A stretch of DNA of 64,000 nt from CBDDBU01 sp965226045. GTDB lineage: Bacteria; Pseudomonadota; Alphaproteobacteria; VGEJ01. Positions 38,844 to 47,453 of the stretch are shown here, piece by piece. Each line of letters starts with the position of its first letter. Positions within the stretch are counted from its first letter, which is position 1. The position numbers and the translations under genes are program-made. The stretch covers positions 1 to 64,000 of the forward strand of contig CBDDBU010000015.1 in the NCBI GenBank assembly GCA_965226045.1, written 5' to 3'. The notes under the pieces are model-generated. The model was given only the letters and a program-made list of their open reading frames with translations, was not told where the DNA came from and ran no database searches.

Positions 38844-40183
38844 CGTTTGGCCACCCCCAACGCCGCTGCCCGCGCTTCGGCCTCGGCGATTTGGGGTGTC
38901 GATAGCTCGGCGGCGAGAGCGGCGCGGCCGGCGATGCCGCTCGGCTCGGCTTGGGCGGCAGCCAGCAGGAACCACATCAGCGCGCTCACCTTGTCAGCCA
39001 CACCGCCCTCACCTTTGGCCAGAAGCGCGCCGAGATTAGCTTGGGCGAAGGCATCGCCCCGGGCCGCAGCCTTGGCGTACCAAGCTCGCGCTAGCGCGTG
39101 ATCGCGCGCGACTCCGTGGCCGAAGTAGTACATGCGCCCGAGGTTGCCCTCGGCGTTGGCGTTGTGGGCGGCGGCCGCCTGGCGGTACCAGCGCAGTGCC
39201 GCCGCGTAGTCCGGTGGGGCGCCGTGGCCGAGATAGGCCATGTTGCCGAGGCTCGACTGGGCGTCCACGTTGCCGGCCGCGGCCGCGCGTTCGTACCACA
39301 CCCGCGCCAGGGTGAAATCGCGTGTCACCGCCTGGCCGAGATAGTACATGTTGGCGAGGTTGTTCTGGGCCGCGACGTTGCCGCCATCGGCCGCCAGCCG
39401 ATACCAGCGCAACGCCTTGGCGAGGTCGCGGGTCACGCCATCGCCGGTGAAGAACATGTTGCCGAGATTGGCGCGAGCATCGATATGGCCCAATTCGGCG
39501 GCGATGCGAAACAGCCGCGCCGCCTCGCCCGCGTCGCGCGCCACCCCCTCGCCCTTGAGGTAGAGGACCCCGAGGTTGAACTGAGAATCCGTATGTCTAC
39601 GCGCGGCGGCGAGGCGATAGAGCCGGGCGGCTATCGCATCGTCACGCCGAACCGCGATGCCGCGATGGTGAAAGTTGGCGAGGTTGAAGAGCGCAGCCGG
39701 CAGGCCCTGTTTGGCGGCAAGGCGATACCAGCGCGCGGCGGCGGCGTCATCGCGCGCCACGCCACGGCCCTGCTGGAGCAGATTGCCGAGGTTGAGCTGG
39801 GCGGGCGCGACGCCGGCTTCGGCCGCGAGCCGATAGTAGCGGACGGCCGCCGCCGCGTCGGGTGCGACGCCGAGGCCGTCTTGATACATGTCACCGAGCG
39901 AGTTAGAGGCGGGCGCCCACCCCTGATCGGCCGAGGCGGTGAACAGCCCTAAGGCGGCGGCATGGTCAGTGGCCACGCCCAGCCCGGCCATATACATCAG
40001 GCCGAGGTTGTACTGCGCCTCGCGATCTCCGGCCTCGGCAAGCGGCGCAAGGTGGGCGAGCGCGGTCGGGAAGTCGCCCGCCCGCGCCGCCGCGATCCCG
40101 TCGAGAAGTTGGCTCCGCTCTTCAGCCGCCGCCGGGCCGAGGCCCAGCAACAAGAGGAGCAGCGCGACGGCGACAAGACGCAT
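38840..40183 (-). CDS. Sel1-repeat protein, secreted
   Basis: 447 aa. Signal peptide LVAVALLLLLLGLGPAAA, then about ten Sel1-type repeats of 36 aa with the pattern A-x-x-x-L-G-x-M-Y-x-x-G-x-G-V-x-x-D (GLMYMAGLGVATDHAAAL, NMFFTGDGVTRDLAKAL and others). Such alpha-alpha superhelices bind proteins or glycans in the periplasm. No catalytic domain is attached. A helical cap (VSALMWFLLAAAQAEPSG) closes the array. Partner unknown. It stands alone between higBA and the racemase gene. Confidence 0.88.
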   Translation of the reverse strand: MRLVAVALLLLLLGLGPAAAEERSQLLDGIAAARAGDFPTALAHLAPLAEAGDREAQYNLGLMYMAGLGVATDHAAALGLFTASADQGWAPASNSLGDMYQDGLGVAPDAAAAVRYYRLAAEAGVAPAQLNLGNLLQQGRGVARDDAAAARWYRLAAKQGLPAALFNLANFHHRGIAVRRDDAIAARLYRLAAARRHTDSQFNLGVLYLKGEGVARDAGEAARLFRIAAELGHIDARANLGNMFFTGDGVTRDLAKALRWYRLAADGGNVAAQNNLANMYYLGQAVTRDFTLARVWYERAAAAGNVDAQSSLGNMAYLGHGAPPDYAAALRWYRQAAAAHNANAEGNLGRMYYFGHGVARDHALARAWYAKAAARGDAFAQANLGALLAKGEGGVADKVSALMWFLLAAAQAEPSGIAGRAALAAELSTPQIAEAEARAAALGVAKR

Positions 40184-40216
40184 GCGCGGCGGCGGCTTGG
40201 CTGGGGCGCGCGGCCC

Positions 40217-41263
40217 CTAGATCACCGGCGCGCCGATCGGCCCATCGCCCCAGGTGTCGGGCAGGGTAAAGCCCTCGGGGAACGGATCGCTCGGGTCGTG
40301 ACCGAACTGGAACAGGCCCGCAATCCACGCCCGGCCCGAGACCCGAGGCACCACCGCGTCATAACGTCCGACCTTGGTCTTGCGCACGACATCAGCGATA
40401 AAATTGGTGCCGGTGATCGAGTCGTGGAAGAGCTTTTCGCCGACCTTGAGCTGGCCTCGAGCGGTGAGCTGGGCGAGCTTGGCCATGGTCCCGGTGCCGC
40501 ACGGCGAGCGGTCGAGCCGACCCGGTTCGATCACCACGGTGCTGCGCCGGCGCTTCGTGGCGCCGCGCGGCGGACCGCCGAAATGGGTGAAGGCGACGCG
40601 GTTGATCTTCGGGTTGCGCGGGTGTTTGACCGTGAGCTGGGCATCGGCCGCGGCGGTGATCTTGCGGCCGACGGCGACGATGTCGCGGGCCTCGCTCGGC
40701 TCGATCTTGAAACCGAGCTTGGCCGCGTCGACCATGGCGAACACGGCGCCGCCGTAGGCAACATCGACCGTCACGGTGCCCAGGCCCTCGACCTCCAGCG
40801 TCGCGTCGAGGTGGGTGACGAACGCGGGGACACTTTCGAGCGAGACCCGCTCGCACTTGCCATCGCGGCAGGTCGCGGTGGCGGTGACCAGACCAGCCGG
40901 GGTGTCGAGCACGACCTTGGTGGTCGGTTCCTTCATCGGCAGAATGCCGGTCTCCAGGAGCACGGTGGTGACGCACATCGCGTTCGAGCCCGACATCGGC
41001 GGGTAGTCGGTCGATTCCATGACGATGAAGCCGGCATCGGCCTTGGGGGTGGTCGGCGCGAGCAAGAGGTTGACCGACATCGCGGCCGAACCGCGCGGCT
41101 CGAACAGGATCATGCGGCGCAGGCTATCGCCGTGCTTCTCGAGCCAGCTTTTCTTGTCGAACATCGTCTTGCCCGGCACGTCAAGGACGCCGCCCGTAAT
41201 AACGCGGCCGACCTCGCCTTCGGCGTGGGCGTGGACCACCGTGATGACTTTCTGCCAACGCAT
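40217..41263 (-). CDS. Proline racemase family protein (hydroxyproline epimerase/dehydratase-like)
   Basis: 348 aa. The family carries out racemisation, epimerisation or dehydration of proline or hydroxyproline. The C-terminal catalytic Cys is in LDRSPCGTGTMAKLA. The N-terminal site, MCGH in proline racemase, reads MSGSNAMCVTTVLL here: Cys is kept, but the following Gly-His is replaced by Val-Thr-Thr. This belongs to a branch without assigned substrate. Start ATG at 41263 (RWQKVITVVHAHAEGEVGR). Divergent from the HbpS-like gene, separated by 118 bp. Confidence 0.85.
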   Translation of the reverse strand: MRWQKVITVVHAHAEGEVGRVITGGVLDVPGKTMFDKKSWLEKHGDSLRRMILFEPRGSAAMSVNLLLAPTTPKADAGFIVMESTDYPPMSGSNAMCVTTVLLETGILPMKEPTTKVVLDTPAGLVTATATCRDGKCERVSLESVPAFVTHLDATLEVEGLGTVTVDVAYGGAVFAMVDAAKLGFKIEPSEARDIVAVGRKITAAADAQLTVKHPRNPKINRVAFTHFGGPPRGATKRRRSTVVIEPGRLDRSPCGTGTMAKLAQLTARGQLKVGEKLFHDSITGTNFIADVVRKTKVGRYDAVVPRVSGRAWIAGLFQFGHDPSDPFPEGFTLPDTWGDGPIGAPVI

Positions 41264-41381
41264 CGCACTCCCCCTCGTTGATAGCGGCAGATGGTAGCAG
41301 GCGGACTGGCGCGAGCACAGTGTGCTAGCCTGGGCCTGCGCCCGCCGCGTTGGACGGCGGCGCCCACGGGAGGATACGAAT

Positions 41382-41792
41382 ATGAGCAATCTCGCCGACA
41401 GAAAAGCCCTGACCCATGACGGTACCATCGCCATCGCCACCGCGGCCGTGGCCGAGGCCAAGCGCAACGGTTGGAACGTGACGATCGCGATCGTCGACGC
41501 GGGCGGCCACCCGCTTCACCTCCAGCGCCTCGACGGGGCCGGCCCCGGCACCGCCGCCGCGGCCGTCAGCAAGGCGCGGACCTCAGCGTTGTATGGCTTC
41601 GAGACCAAGGGCTTCGAGGGCATGGTCAAGGATGGCCGCACCGGCATCCTCAACCTGCCTGATTCGCTGCCGCTTGAGGGCGGGCTGCCGATCACCGTCG
41701 ATGGCGTGGTCGTGGGCGGGGTCGGTGTCTCGGGCGTCGCCTCGAGCGATGATGCGAAGGTGGCCAAGGCCGGGATCGACGCGCTCCTCTAG
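41382..41792 (+). CDS. GlcG/HbpS-type heme-binding family protein
   Basis: 136 aa: VTIAIVDAGGHPLHLQRLDG, TSALYGFETKGFEGMV and LPLEGGLPITVDGVVVGGVG are the blocks of the GlcG/HbpS (DUF336) family, whose members bind heme or corrinoid or have unknown roles near glycolate and diol catabolism genes. GGGAGGA precedes the ATG by 7 bp. It is divergent from the proline-racemase-like gene. Confidence 0.85.
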   Translation: MSNLADRKALTHDGTIAIATAAVAEAKRNGWNVTIAIVDAGGHPLHLQRLDGAGPGTAAAAVSKARTSALYGFETKGFEGMVKDGRTGILNLPDSLPLEGGLPITVDGVVVGGVGVSGVASSDDAKVAKAGIDALL

Positions 41793-41827
41793 GGGCGGCT
41801 GTGTCGCCTACCGCGCGAGATGGGGGC

Positions 41828-41995
41828 TCAGAGAAACTGCATGACGCCAGCGATGACGACGTAGAGGGCGACGACCACCAGGAAAATATTGGCGATCATG
41901 TCCATTTCCCGTCCCAGACCGCGTAGCCGGCGGGCGAACAGGAGCTTGAGGACAAACCCGCCGACAAACATCACCGCGATGAATTTGAGGATCAT
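41828..41995 (-). CDS. Small two-helix membrane protein (55 aa)
   Basis: Short frame with the start ATG at 41995. It reads ILKFIAVMFVGGFVLKLLFA, a basic turn (RRLRGLGREMD), and IANIFLVVVALYVVIAGVMQ, then Phe-Leu-stop. Two membrane helices with a positive cytoplasmic loop are well defined, and codon use is like the neighbours. Family unknown. Convergent to the HbpS-like gene. Confidence 0.5.
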   Translation of the reverse strand: MILKFIAVMFVGGFVLKLLFARRLRGLGREMDMIANIFLVVVALYVVIAGVMQFL

Positions 41996-42270
41996 CGACC
42001 GGCCGACGTCGTCATCGCCGGCTCGAATGTCGCCGTCGAACGTCCTATATCAGAAGTCCCAGCCCACATCAGAAATCCTAGCATGGGCGGGCACGGCGCG
42101 GTGGCGATGGCGTCACACCGCCGAAACGAGGCGTTTGCCCACCCGAGGCGTTTTGCGTTGCGCGCGGGCAGCCGCCCGGTATCTTCGGGCGAACGGAGCG
42201 GCGACGACGGAACGGCGGCGGCCAGGTAGCGGGCTAGCGGCATGGCCTAGGGGAGTTGCCGATCTCGAAC

Positions 42271-42921
42271 ATGAACCAAACGGCGCAAAGACGGAGAGAA
42301 CGATCGTGGAGCGAGCGGCTGGAGCGGCTGTGGCGGTATCGCCTGCTGATCCCGCTCAAGCGCAATCCGCATCCGCCGGAGTATTCCGCATACGGCATCA
42401 TGGTTGGTGTCGGCGTCGCGCTGACGCCGACGGTCGGGGTGCAGATGGGGATCGTCGTCCTGATCTGGTTGATCGCCCGCCATGTCTTCGGCTGGCATTT
42501 CAGTGTCGTCTTGGGCTGCGCCTGGACCTGGATTACCAACTATCTGACGGCGCCACCGATCTACTATGTCCTCTACGTGACCGGACATCTCATGCTCGGG
42601 CGCTGGAATGCCCTCGCCGGCTACGACGCGTTCGCCGAGGTCTCGCGGAGTTTCTTTTCGCCCCCCGATCTCGGCCCCATAGAACTCGCCGAGTTCTACA
42701 TCACCACGGTGTTCGTGGGCTGGGGCGTGCCGATGCTGGTCGGGTGCGTTCCATTCGTCATCATCGGCGGTGCACTGGCCTATTGGTGGGGCCTGCGCTT
42801 CGTGATCCGTTATCGCAGAGCGCGCCAGCAACGTCGCATCCGGCGTGCTGAACGCGCCCGCCTACGCGCCGCCCAAGCCGTCGAGCCGAGCGCGACCGGC
42901 GCCGCCACGACCGAAGGCTAG
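42271..42921 (+). CDS. DUF2062 domain membrane protein
   Basis: 216 aa from the ATG at 42271. P-H-P-P-E-Y-S-A-Y-G-I-M is followed by VGVGVALTPTVGVQMGI, three or four membrane helices (WTWITNYLTAPPIYYVLYVT) and VGWGVPMLVGCVPFVIIGG. This is the DUF2062 inner-membrane family, unknown function. C-terminal tail is Arg-rich. The 275 bp before it (41996-42270) hold no recognisable gene. Confidence 0.8.
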   Translation: MNQTAQRRRERSWSERLERLWRYRLLIPLKRNPHPPEYSAYGIMVGVGVALTPTVGVQMGIVVLIWLIARHVFGWHFSVVLGCAWTWITNYLTAPPIYYVLYVTGHLMLGRWNALAGYDAFAEVSRSFFSPPDLGPIELAEFYITTVFVGWGVPMLVGCVPFVIIGGALAYWWGLRFVIRYRRARQQRRIRRAERARLRAAQAVEPSATGAATTEG

Positions 42922-42946
42922 GCCAGCGGCCGATCAAGCCTGCAAA

Positions 42947-43861
42947 TCAAGCGGGCGCGGCGGACCGCGATTCGCGCAACGACCACAGCGCCAGCCCAGC
43001 AATCGCCCCCAGCACCACCGCGCCGCCCACGCCGGTGTAGACGTCGGGTACCTCGTTGAGTAGGAGCCACACCCAGATCGGGCCAATGATGACCTCGATC
43101 AGGCCGAGCAGCGAGAGTTCCGCCGCCGGCACGTAGCGCGAGCCCATGGTGTAGAGCATGAAGCCGAGGCCGACCTGAAAGGCGCCGGCCACCGCGCACC
43201 AGAACAGATCGTTGTTGCTGACCCCGACATCGCCGCCAACGATGACGAACGCGATCACCGCGCCAATCAACCCGGCCACGCACACCGTCGGCACCATGTC
43301 GGTGGAGAGCCCGAAACGGACCGAGCCGTAGCGGATTGAAATGATGTAGAACGACGTCGCCAGAGCGCAGAGGATTCCCGCCACATTGCCAAGCCAGCGC
43401 CCCGCGTTGAGGCCCTGGCCGACCATGATGGCGACCCCCACCAGCGCGACCGCGATGGCGATCGAGGTCGGTGCGCGGACGCGCTCCTTCAGCACCAGCC
43501 ACGCCAGGATTGCGACAAAGAACGGCACCAGCGCGATCAGGAACAGGGTGTTGGCGACCGAGGTGGTGGTGATCGAGAATATGTAGCCAAAGAAGGCAAG
43601 GCCAAGGAAAAGCCCACCGCTCAGACCGGGCCAGCCGATCCCGCGCAGGGTGGCGCCGATCGCCATGCGATCGCGGGCGAGCAAGATCAGAAAGATAAAC
43701 GCGGCCTGGATGAGCGAGCGCCAGAACACGATCTGGAAGCCGGACGCTTCCTCGATTTGGCGGACGATAGGGCCGCCGGTCGAGAGCACGAGGCCCGCGC
43801 AAACCATGATCAGAACGCCGCGCATGAGCATGGGGTTGCGGTCGTGGGAGATGCTGCTCAT
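42947..43861 (-). CDS. DMT-superfamily (EamA) transporter
   Basis: 304 aa with ten predicted membrane helices in two EamA halves. The first half contains MLMRGVLIMVCAGLVLSTGG and WPGLSGGLFLGLAFFGYIFS, the second DMVPTVCVAGLIGAVIAFVI and AAELSLLGLIEVIIGPIWVW, the characteristic EamA motif. Probably an exporter of an amino acid or metabolite. Substrate unknown. Divergent from the epimerase gene. Confidence 0.85.
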   Translation of the reverse strand: MSSISHDRNPMLMRGVLIMVCAGLVLSTGGPIVRQIEEASGFQIVFWRSLIQAAFIFLILLARDRMAIGATLRGIGWPGLSGGLFLGLAFFGYIFSITTTSVANTLFLIALVPFFVAILAWLVLKERVRAPTSIAIAVALVGVAIMVGQGLNAGRWLGNVAGILCALATSFYIISIRYGSVRFGLSTDMVPTVCVAGLIGAVIAFVIVGGDVGVSNNDLFWCAVAGAFQVGLGFMLYTMGSRYVPAAELSLLGLIEVIIGPIWVWLLLNEVPDVYTGVGGAVVLGAIAGLALWSLRESRSAAPA

Positions 43862-44042
43862 GGTTTCAAGGGCTTTCGTGACCGGTGGGCGGGAGCGCTA
43901 TCTTCGCGGTTTGGCCCCAACTTGCAAGAGCGGTACGGGCAGGCGCGAGCTCCGTTGACGCGGCGGCGACGAGGGCTAGAGTGGGCGCCCAATCGCGGCA
44001 AAAGTCGGCGCGGCGCGCGTGGCGCCGATCAGGGGAGTAGCC

Positions 44043-45029
44043 ATGAAATTCGCGGGACCCGTTCTCGTCACCGGCGCCGCCGGCTGCATCGGCGCACAGA
44101 TCGTGAGCAACCTGACACGCGACGGGATCGAACCGATCGTCTTCGACAAAAGCGAGGATCGCCGCCGCCTCAAGCTCTCCATGGAGGACCCCGAGCGGGC
44201 CGCTGATGTGACATGGGTGCCCGGCGACCTTCGTGATCGCGCGGCGGTCGAGGCGGTGATGGCCGACCACCGCGTTGACGCCGTAATCCATCTCGCCGCG
44301 CTTCAAGTCCCGTTCTGTAATGCCGACCCGGTCTTGGGGGCGGAGGTCGACGTGGTCGGCCATGTCAACGTGTTCGAGGCGGCGCGCAAACTCGGCGTGC
44401 GCAAGCTGGTCTACGCCAGCTCCGTGGCGGCGCTGCCGCCCGAGGGCGGGATCCGGCCGGCGACCCTGTACGGCGTGTACAAACTCGCCGACGAGGGCAT
44501 CGCCGACGTCTACTGGAACACGTGGCAGGTGCCCTCGATCGGCATCCGGCCACACTCGGTCTACGGGCCGGGGCGCGATCAGGGCGTAACGGCGGCACCC
44601 TCCAAGGCGATGCTGGCGGCGGCGGCGGGGCGGCGCTTCACCCTCCCCTACGGCGGCACCCTGATGATGCAGCACGTGAGCGAGGTCGCCGACGCCTTCA
44701 TCCGTTCGGCCGGCACCGAGGTTCAGGGCGCGCCTGTCTTCGACCTCGCCGGCGAGGACACGACGATGACCGAGGTGGTGGCGGCCATCAAACGCTTCGT
44801 GCCCGACGCCGACATCAAAATCGGCGATGTCGAGATCCCCTTCGTCGCCGGCCTCGATGATGCGGGACTGCGCGCGCTGGTCGGCGAGTGGCCGCGCGTC
44901 GGCCTCGATGCGGGCGTCGAGAAAACGGTCACCGCCTTCCGGATCCTAATCCAGCGCGGCTTCGTTCGTGCTGAGGACGCCTACCTCACCGTCCTCGGCG
45001 AGGGCCACGACCCGATCTACGACAGCTAG
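44043..45029 (+). CDS. NAD-dependent epimerase/dehydratase
   Basis: 328 aa, extended SDR. VLVTGAAGCIGAQIV is the NAD motif, VIHLAALQVP the second, and the Ser-Tyr-Lys site is YASSV and LYGVYKLADE. The substrate-binding half is GIRPHSVYGPGRDQGVTAAP. Resembles the UDP-glucose 4-epimerase or uronate dehydrogenase-like group. Substrate unknown. RBS AGGGGAG lies 6 bp before the ATG. Confidence 0.85.
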   Translation: MKFAGPVLVTGAAGCIGAQIVSNLTRDGIEPIVFDKSEDRRRLKLSMEDPERAADVTWVPGDLRDRAAVEAVMADHRVDAVIHLAALQVPFCNADPVLGAEVDVVGHVNVFEAARKLGVRKLVYASSVAALPPEGGIRPATLYGVYKLADEGIADVYWNTWQVPSIGIRPHSVYGPGRDQGVTAAPSKAMLAAAAGRRFTLPYGGTLMMQHVSEVADAFIRSAGTEVQGAPVFDLAGEDTTMTEVVAAIKRFVPDADIKIGDVEIPFVAGLDDAGLRALVGEWPRVGLDAGVEKTVTAFRILIQRGFVRAEDAYLTVLGEGHDPIYDS

Positions 45030-45053
45030 CGCACCGCCAAGCGCCAGCGCCCT

Positions 45054-45866
45054 TTAGAGGGCGCGCAGCTTGGACATCAGGACGGCGTGGAGCTTGGGGC
45101 CAGCGGCTATCAAGCCGGCGTGGCGGATTGATTCGCGGTTGTAGCTGAATGGCGCGCCCTCGGGTGTCGTGACCCGGCCACCTGCCTCGGTGACCAGAAG
45201 ATCGGCCGCCGCGATGTCCCAATCGTTCTTGCCGGCGAGCGAGACACAGGCGTCATGGCGACCCAGCGCGACCAGCGCTAAGCGATAGGCAATCGAGCCC
45301 AGCTTGGCGATGCGAATCAGCGCGCCGTCCGGCTCAGGCAGGTGACGGGCGACGGTGGTCTGGTTGGAGCTGATGTGCGCGCCATCAAGGTCGGCGCGAT
45401 TGCTAACGACCATGTCCGCGCCGTTGCACCGCGCGCCGCCGCCGCCGACCGCGTCGAAAAACTCGTCGGTGGCCGGATTGAAGACGGCAGCGAGCCGGGG
45501 CCGACCGTCAATTGCCAGACCGGCGCACACGGTGTATTCGGCTAGCCCGCGCAGGAACGGACGGGTGCCATCGATCGGATCGACGATCCACACTCGGCGC
45601 TTAGCCAACCGCACAGGGTCGTCGGCCGACTCTTCCGAGAGCCAACCGTCATCCGGATGCCGCGTGCACAGCCGCTCGCGCAGGAGCTCGTTCACGGCGA
45701 GGTCGGCCTCGCTCACCGGATCGCCGGGGTTCTTTTCCCAGACCTTGGGGTCGTGGCGGAAATAGCGCAGCGAGAGCGCGCCAGCCTCGCGCACCGCCTC
45801 GCACAGAAACGCGTGGTCGGCGGCGAGTTCGCTCTCGGCGGGGTCGGCCACCGGGGGGGCAGCCAT
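45054..45866 (-). CDS. Inositol-monophosphatase-family phosphatase, CysQ-like
   Basis: 270 aa. Metal sites SEADLAVNELL, LSEESADDP and WIVDPIDGTRPFLRG, and NDWDIAAADLLVTEAGG near the C-terminus, are all intact. The closest group by eye is 3'(2'),5'-bisphosphate nucleotidase (CysQ), which recycles PAP from sulfate assimilation. A substrate in the inositol phosphate group is possible. Overlaps pmbA by one base (TGATG), so the two are cotranslated. Confidence 0.82.
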   Translation of the reverse strand: MAAPPVADPAESELAADHAFLCEAVREAGALSLRYFRHDPKVWEKNPGDPVSEADLAVNELLRERLCTRHPDDGWLSEESADDPVRLAKRRVWIVDPIDGTRPFLRGLAEYTVCAGLAIDGRPRLAAVFNPATDEFFDAVGGGGARCNGADMVVSNRADLDGAHISSNQTTVARHLPEPDGALIRIAKLGSIAYRLALVALGRHDACVSLAGKNDWDIAAADLLVTEAGGRVTTPEGAPFSYNRESIRHAGLIAAGPKLHAVLMSKLRAL

Positions 45867-47254
45867 CAGGCGCCAGCCACCGTCATGCCATCAATCCGTA
45901 CCGTCGGCGCATCGACGCCATAGCGGAACGCGAGGTCGTTGGCCGGGGTCAGCGCCCGGAACATGTCCCTGAGATTGCCGGCGATGGTGAGCTCGTGGAC
46001 CGGGTGGGTGATCTCGCCGTTCTCGATCCAGAAGCCCGAGGCGCCACGACTGTAATCGCCAGTCACGGGATTGACGCCGAAGCCGATCAGCCCGGTCACG
46101 AACAGGCCGCTCTTGATGTCGGCGATCAGCGCCTCAGGGCTCATCGGGCCGGGCTGGAGATAGAGGTTGGAGGCCGAGGGCGAGGGCGGCGCGCCGGTGC
46201 CACGGCTGGCGTGTCCCGTCGAACGCAGGCCGAGCTGGTTGGCCGTGCGGGTATCCAAGAGCCAGCTTTGCAACACCCCGTCCTCGACCACCGCCAGGGT
46301 GTGGGTGCGCACCCCCTCGCCATCGCAGGGGCGGGAGGCAAGACCGCGCGCGCGGCGCGGATCGTCGACGATGGTGGTTCCGGGCGCGAACACCGGTTTG
46401 CCGCGCTGGTCCTTGAGAAAACTGGTGCCGCGTGCGATGGCGGCGCCGCCGATCGCCGCGGCGAGGTGGCGCAGCAGGCCGCCCGCGACGCGCCACTCGT
46501 AGACCACCGGAACCTGGGCGGTGGCGACCTTGCGGGCATCGAGCCGGCGCACCGTACGTTCGCCAGCGTTGTGGCCGACGACGGCCGCATCCTCGAGGTC
46601 AGCTTGGTGGCGGGCCGAGGAAAAGTCGTAGTCGGTCTGCATCGCGGTGCCAACGCCCGCCAACACCGAGGCGCTGACGCCGAATCGCGAAGTGGTGTAG
46701 GAGCCGGCGAATCCGGCGCTGGTCACCAAAGCGGCGGTGCCCCGGCCCCAACTAGCGCTGGCGCCCTCTGAGTTGGTGACGCCCGCCACGGCGCGGGCCG
46801 CGTCCTCGGCCACGGCAGCGGTTTCGAACAGCGCATTCGCGGACGGCTCGCCCGGATCGAAGAGGTCGAGATTGGGGAGTTCCGGCGCCAGCGACGCGTC
46901 ATCGGCAAGCCCGCAGTCGGGGTCCTCAAGGGCATTTCGGGCCATCGAGATCGCGCGCTCCACCAACTGGTCGAAGGCGCTCGGACTGGCGTCGGTGGAG
47001 GCGACGATCGCCTGGCGCTTGCCAATCAGCACGCGCAAACCGATATCGTCGGACTCGGAGCGTTCCAGGTCCTCGCGCTCGCCAAGACGCTGAGTGGCCG
47101 AGAGCGAGGCGCCGCGAAACATCACCGCGTCGGCGGCATCGGCCCCGGCGGCTCGGGCGCGCGCGACCAGGTCCGAGATGCGTTCCAGCGCCCCGGCCTC
47201 GGCGCCAGCAGGCGCGAACGGTTCGGTTTCCAATCGGGGTGCGGTCATGGTCAT
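45866..47254 (-). CDS. pmbA: Metalloprotease-like PmbA/TldE
   Basis: 462 aa. TldE/PmbA half of the TldD-TldE heterodimer, which processes small peptides such as microcin B17 and degrades unfolded peptides. Blocks: ARAAGADAADAVMFRGAS, GLRVLIGKRQAIVASTD, HNAGERTVRRLDARK and the C-terminal GASGFWIENGEITHPVHELT and IAGNLRDMFR. PmbA lacks the HExxxH zinc site of TldD, as here. The tldD partner gene is not in the window. Two ATGs, two codons apart, at 47254 and 47248. Confidence 0.9.
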   Translation of the reverse strand: MTMTAPRLETEPFAPAGAEAGALERISDLVARARAAGADAADAVMFRGASLSATQRLGEREDLERSESDDIGLRVLIGKRQAIVASTDASPSAFDQLVERAISMARNALEDPDCGLADDASLAPELPNLDLFDPGEPSANALFETAAVAEDAARAVAGVTNSEGASASWGRGTAALVTSAGFAGSYTTSRFGVSASVLAGVGTAMQTDYDFSSARHQADLEDAAVVGHNAGERTVRRLDARKVATAQVPVVYEWRVAGGLLRHLAAAIGGAAIARGTSFLKDQRGKPVFAPGTTIVDDPRRARGLASRPCDGEGVRTHTLAVVEDGVLQSWLLDTRTANQLGLRSTGHASRGTGAPPSPSASNLYLQPGPMSPEALIADIKSGLFVTGLIGFGVNPVTGDYSRGASGFWIENGEITHPVHELTIAGNLRDMFRALTPANDLAFRYGVDAPTVRIDGMTVAGA

Positions 47255-47453
47255 GGGACCGCGCTTATATGGACGCTCGCGCCGCGAATTGCCAGCCACG
47301 AGGTGCTGGTCGGTGGCCTCGCACTTCCCGCTCGGCCCCGGATGTGGCATCGTTCGCGCGCCCCGATGCCCGCCTGCCCAGCCCGCACCCACCGCTATAC
47401 CCGGACCGACCAGCCGGACCCTCCCCCCGAGGGCGCGCCGAGGAGGGGATGAT

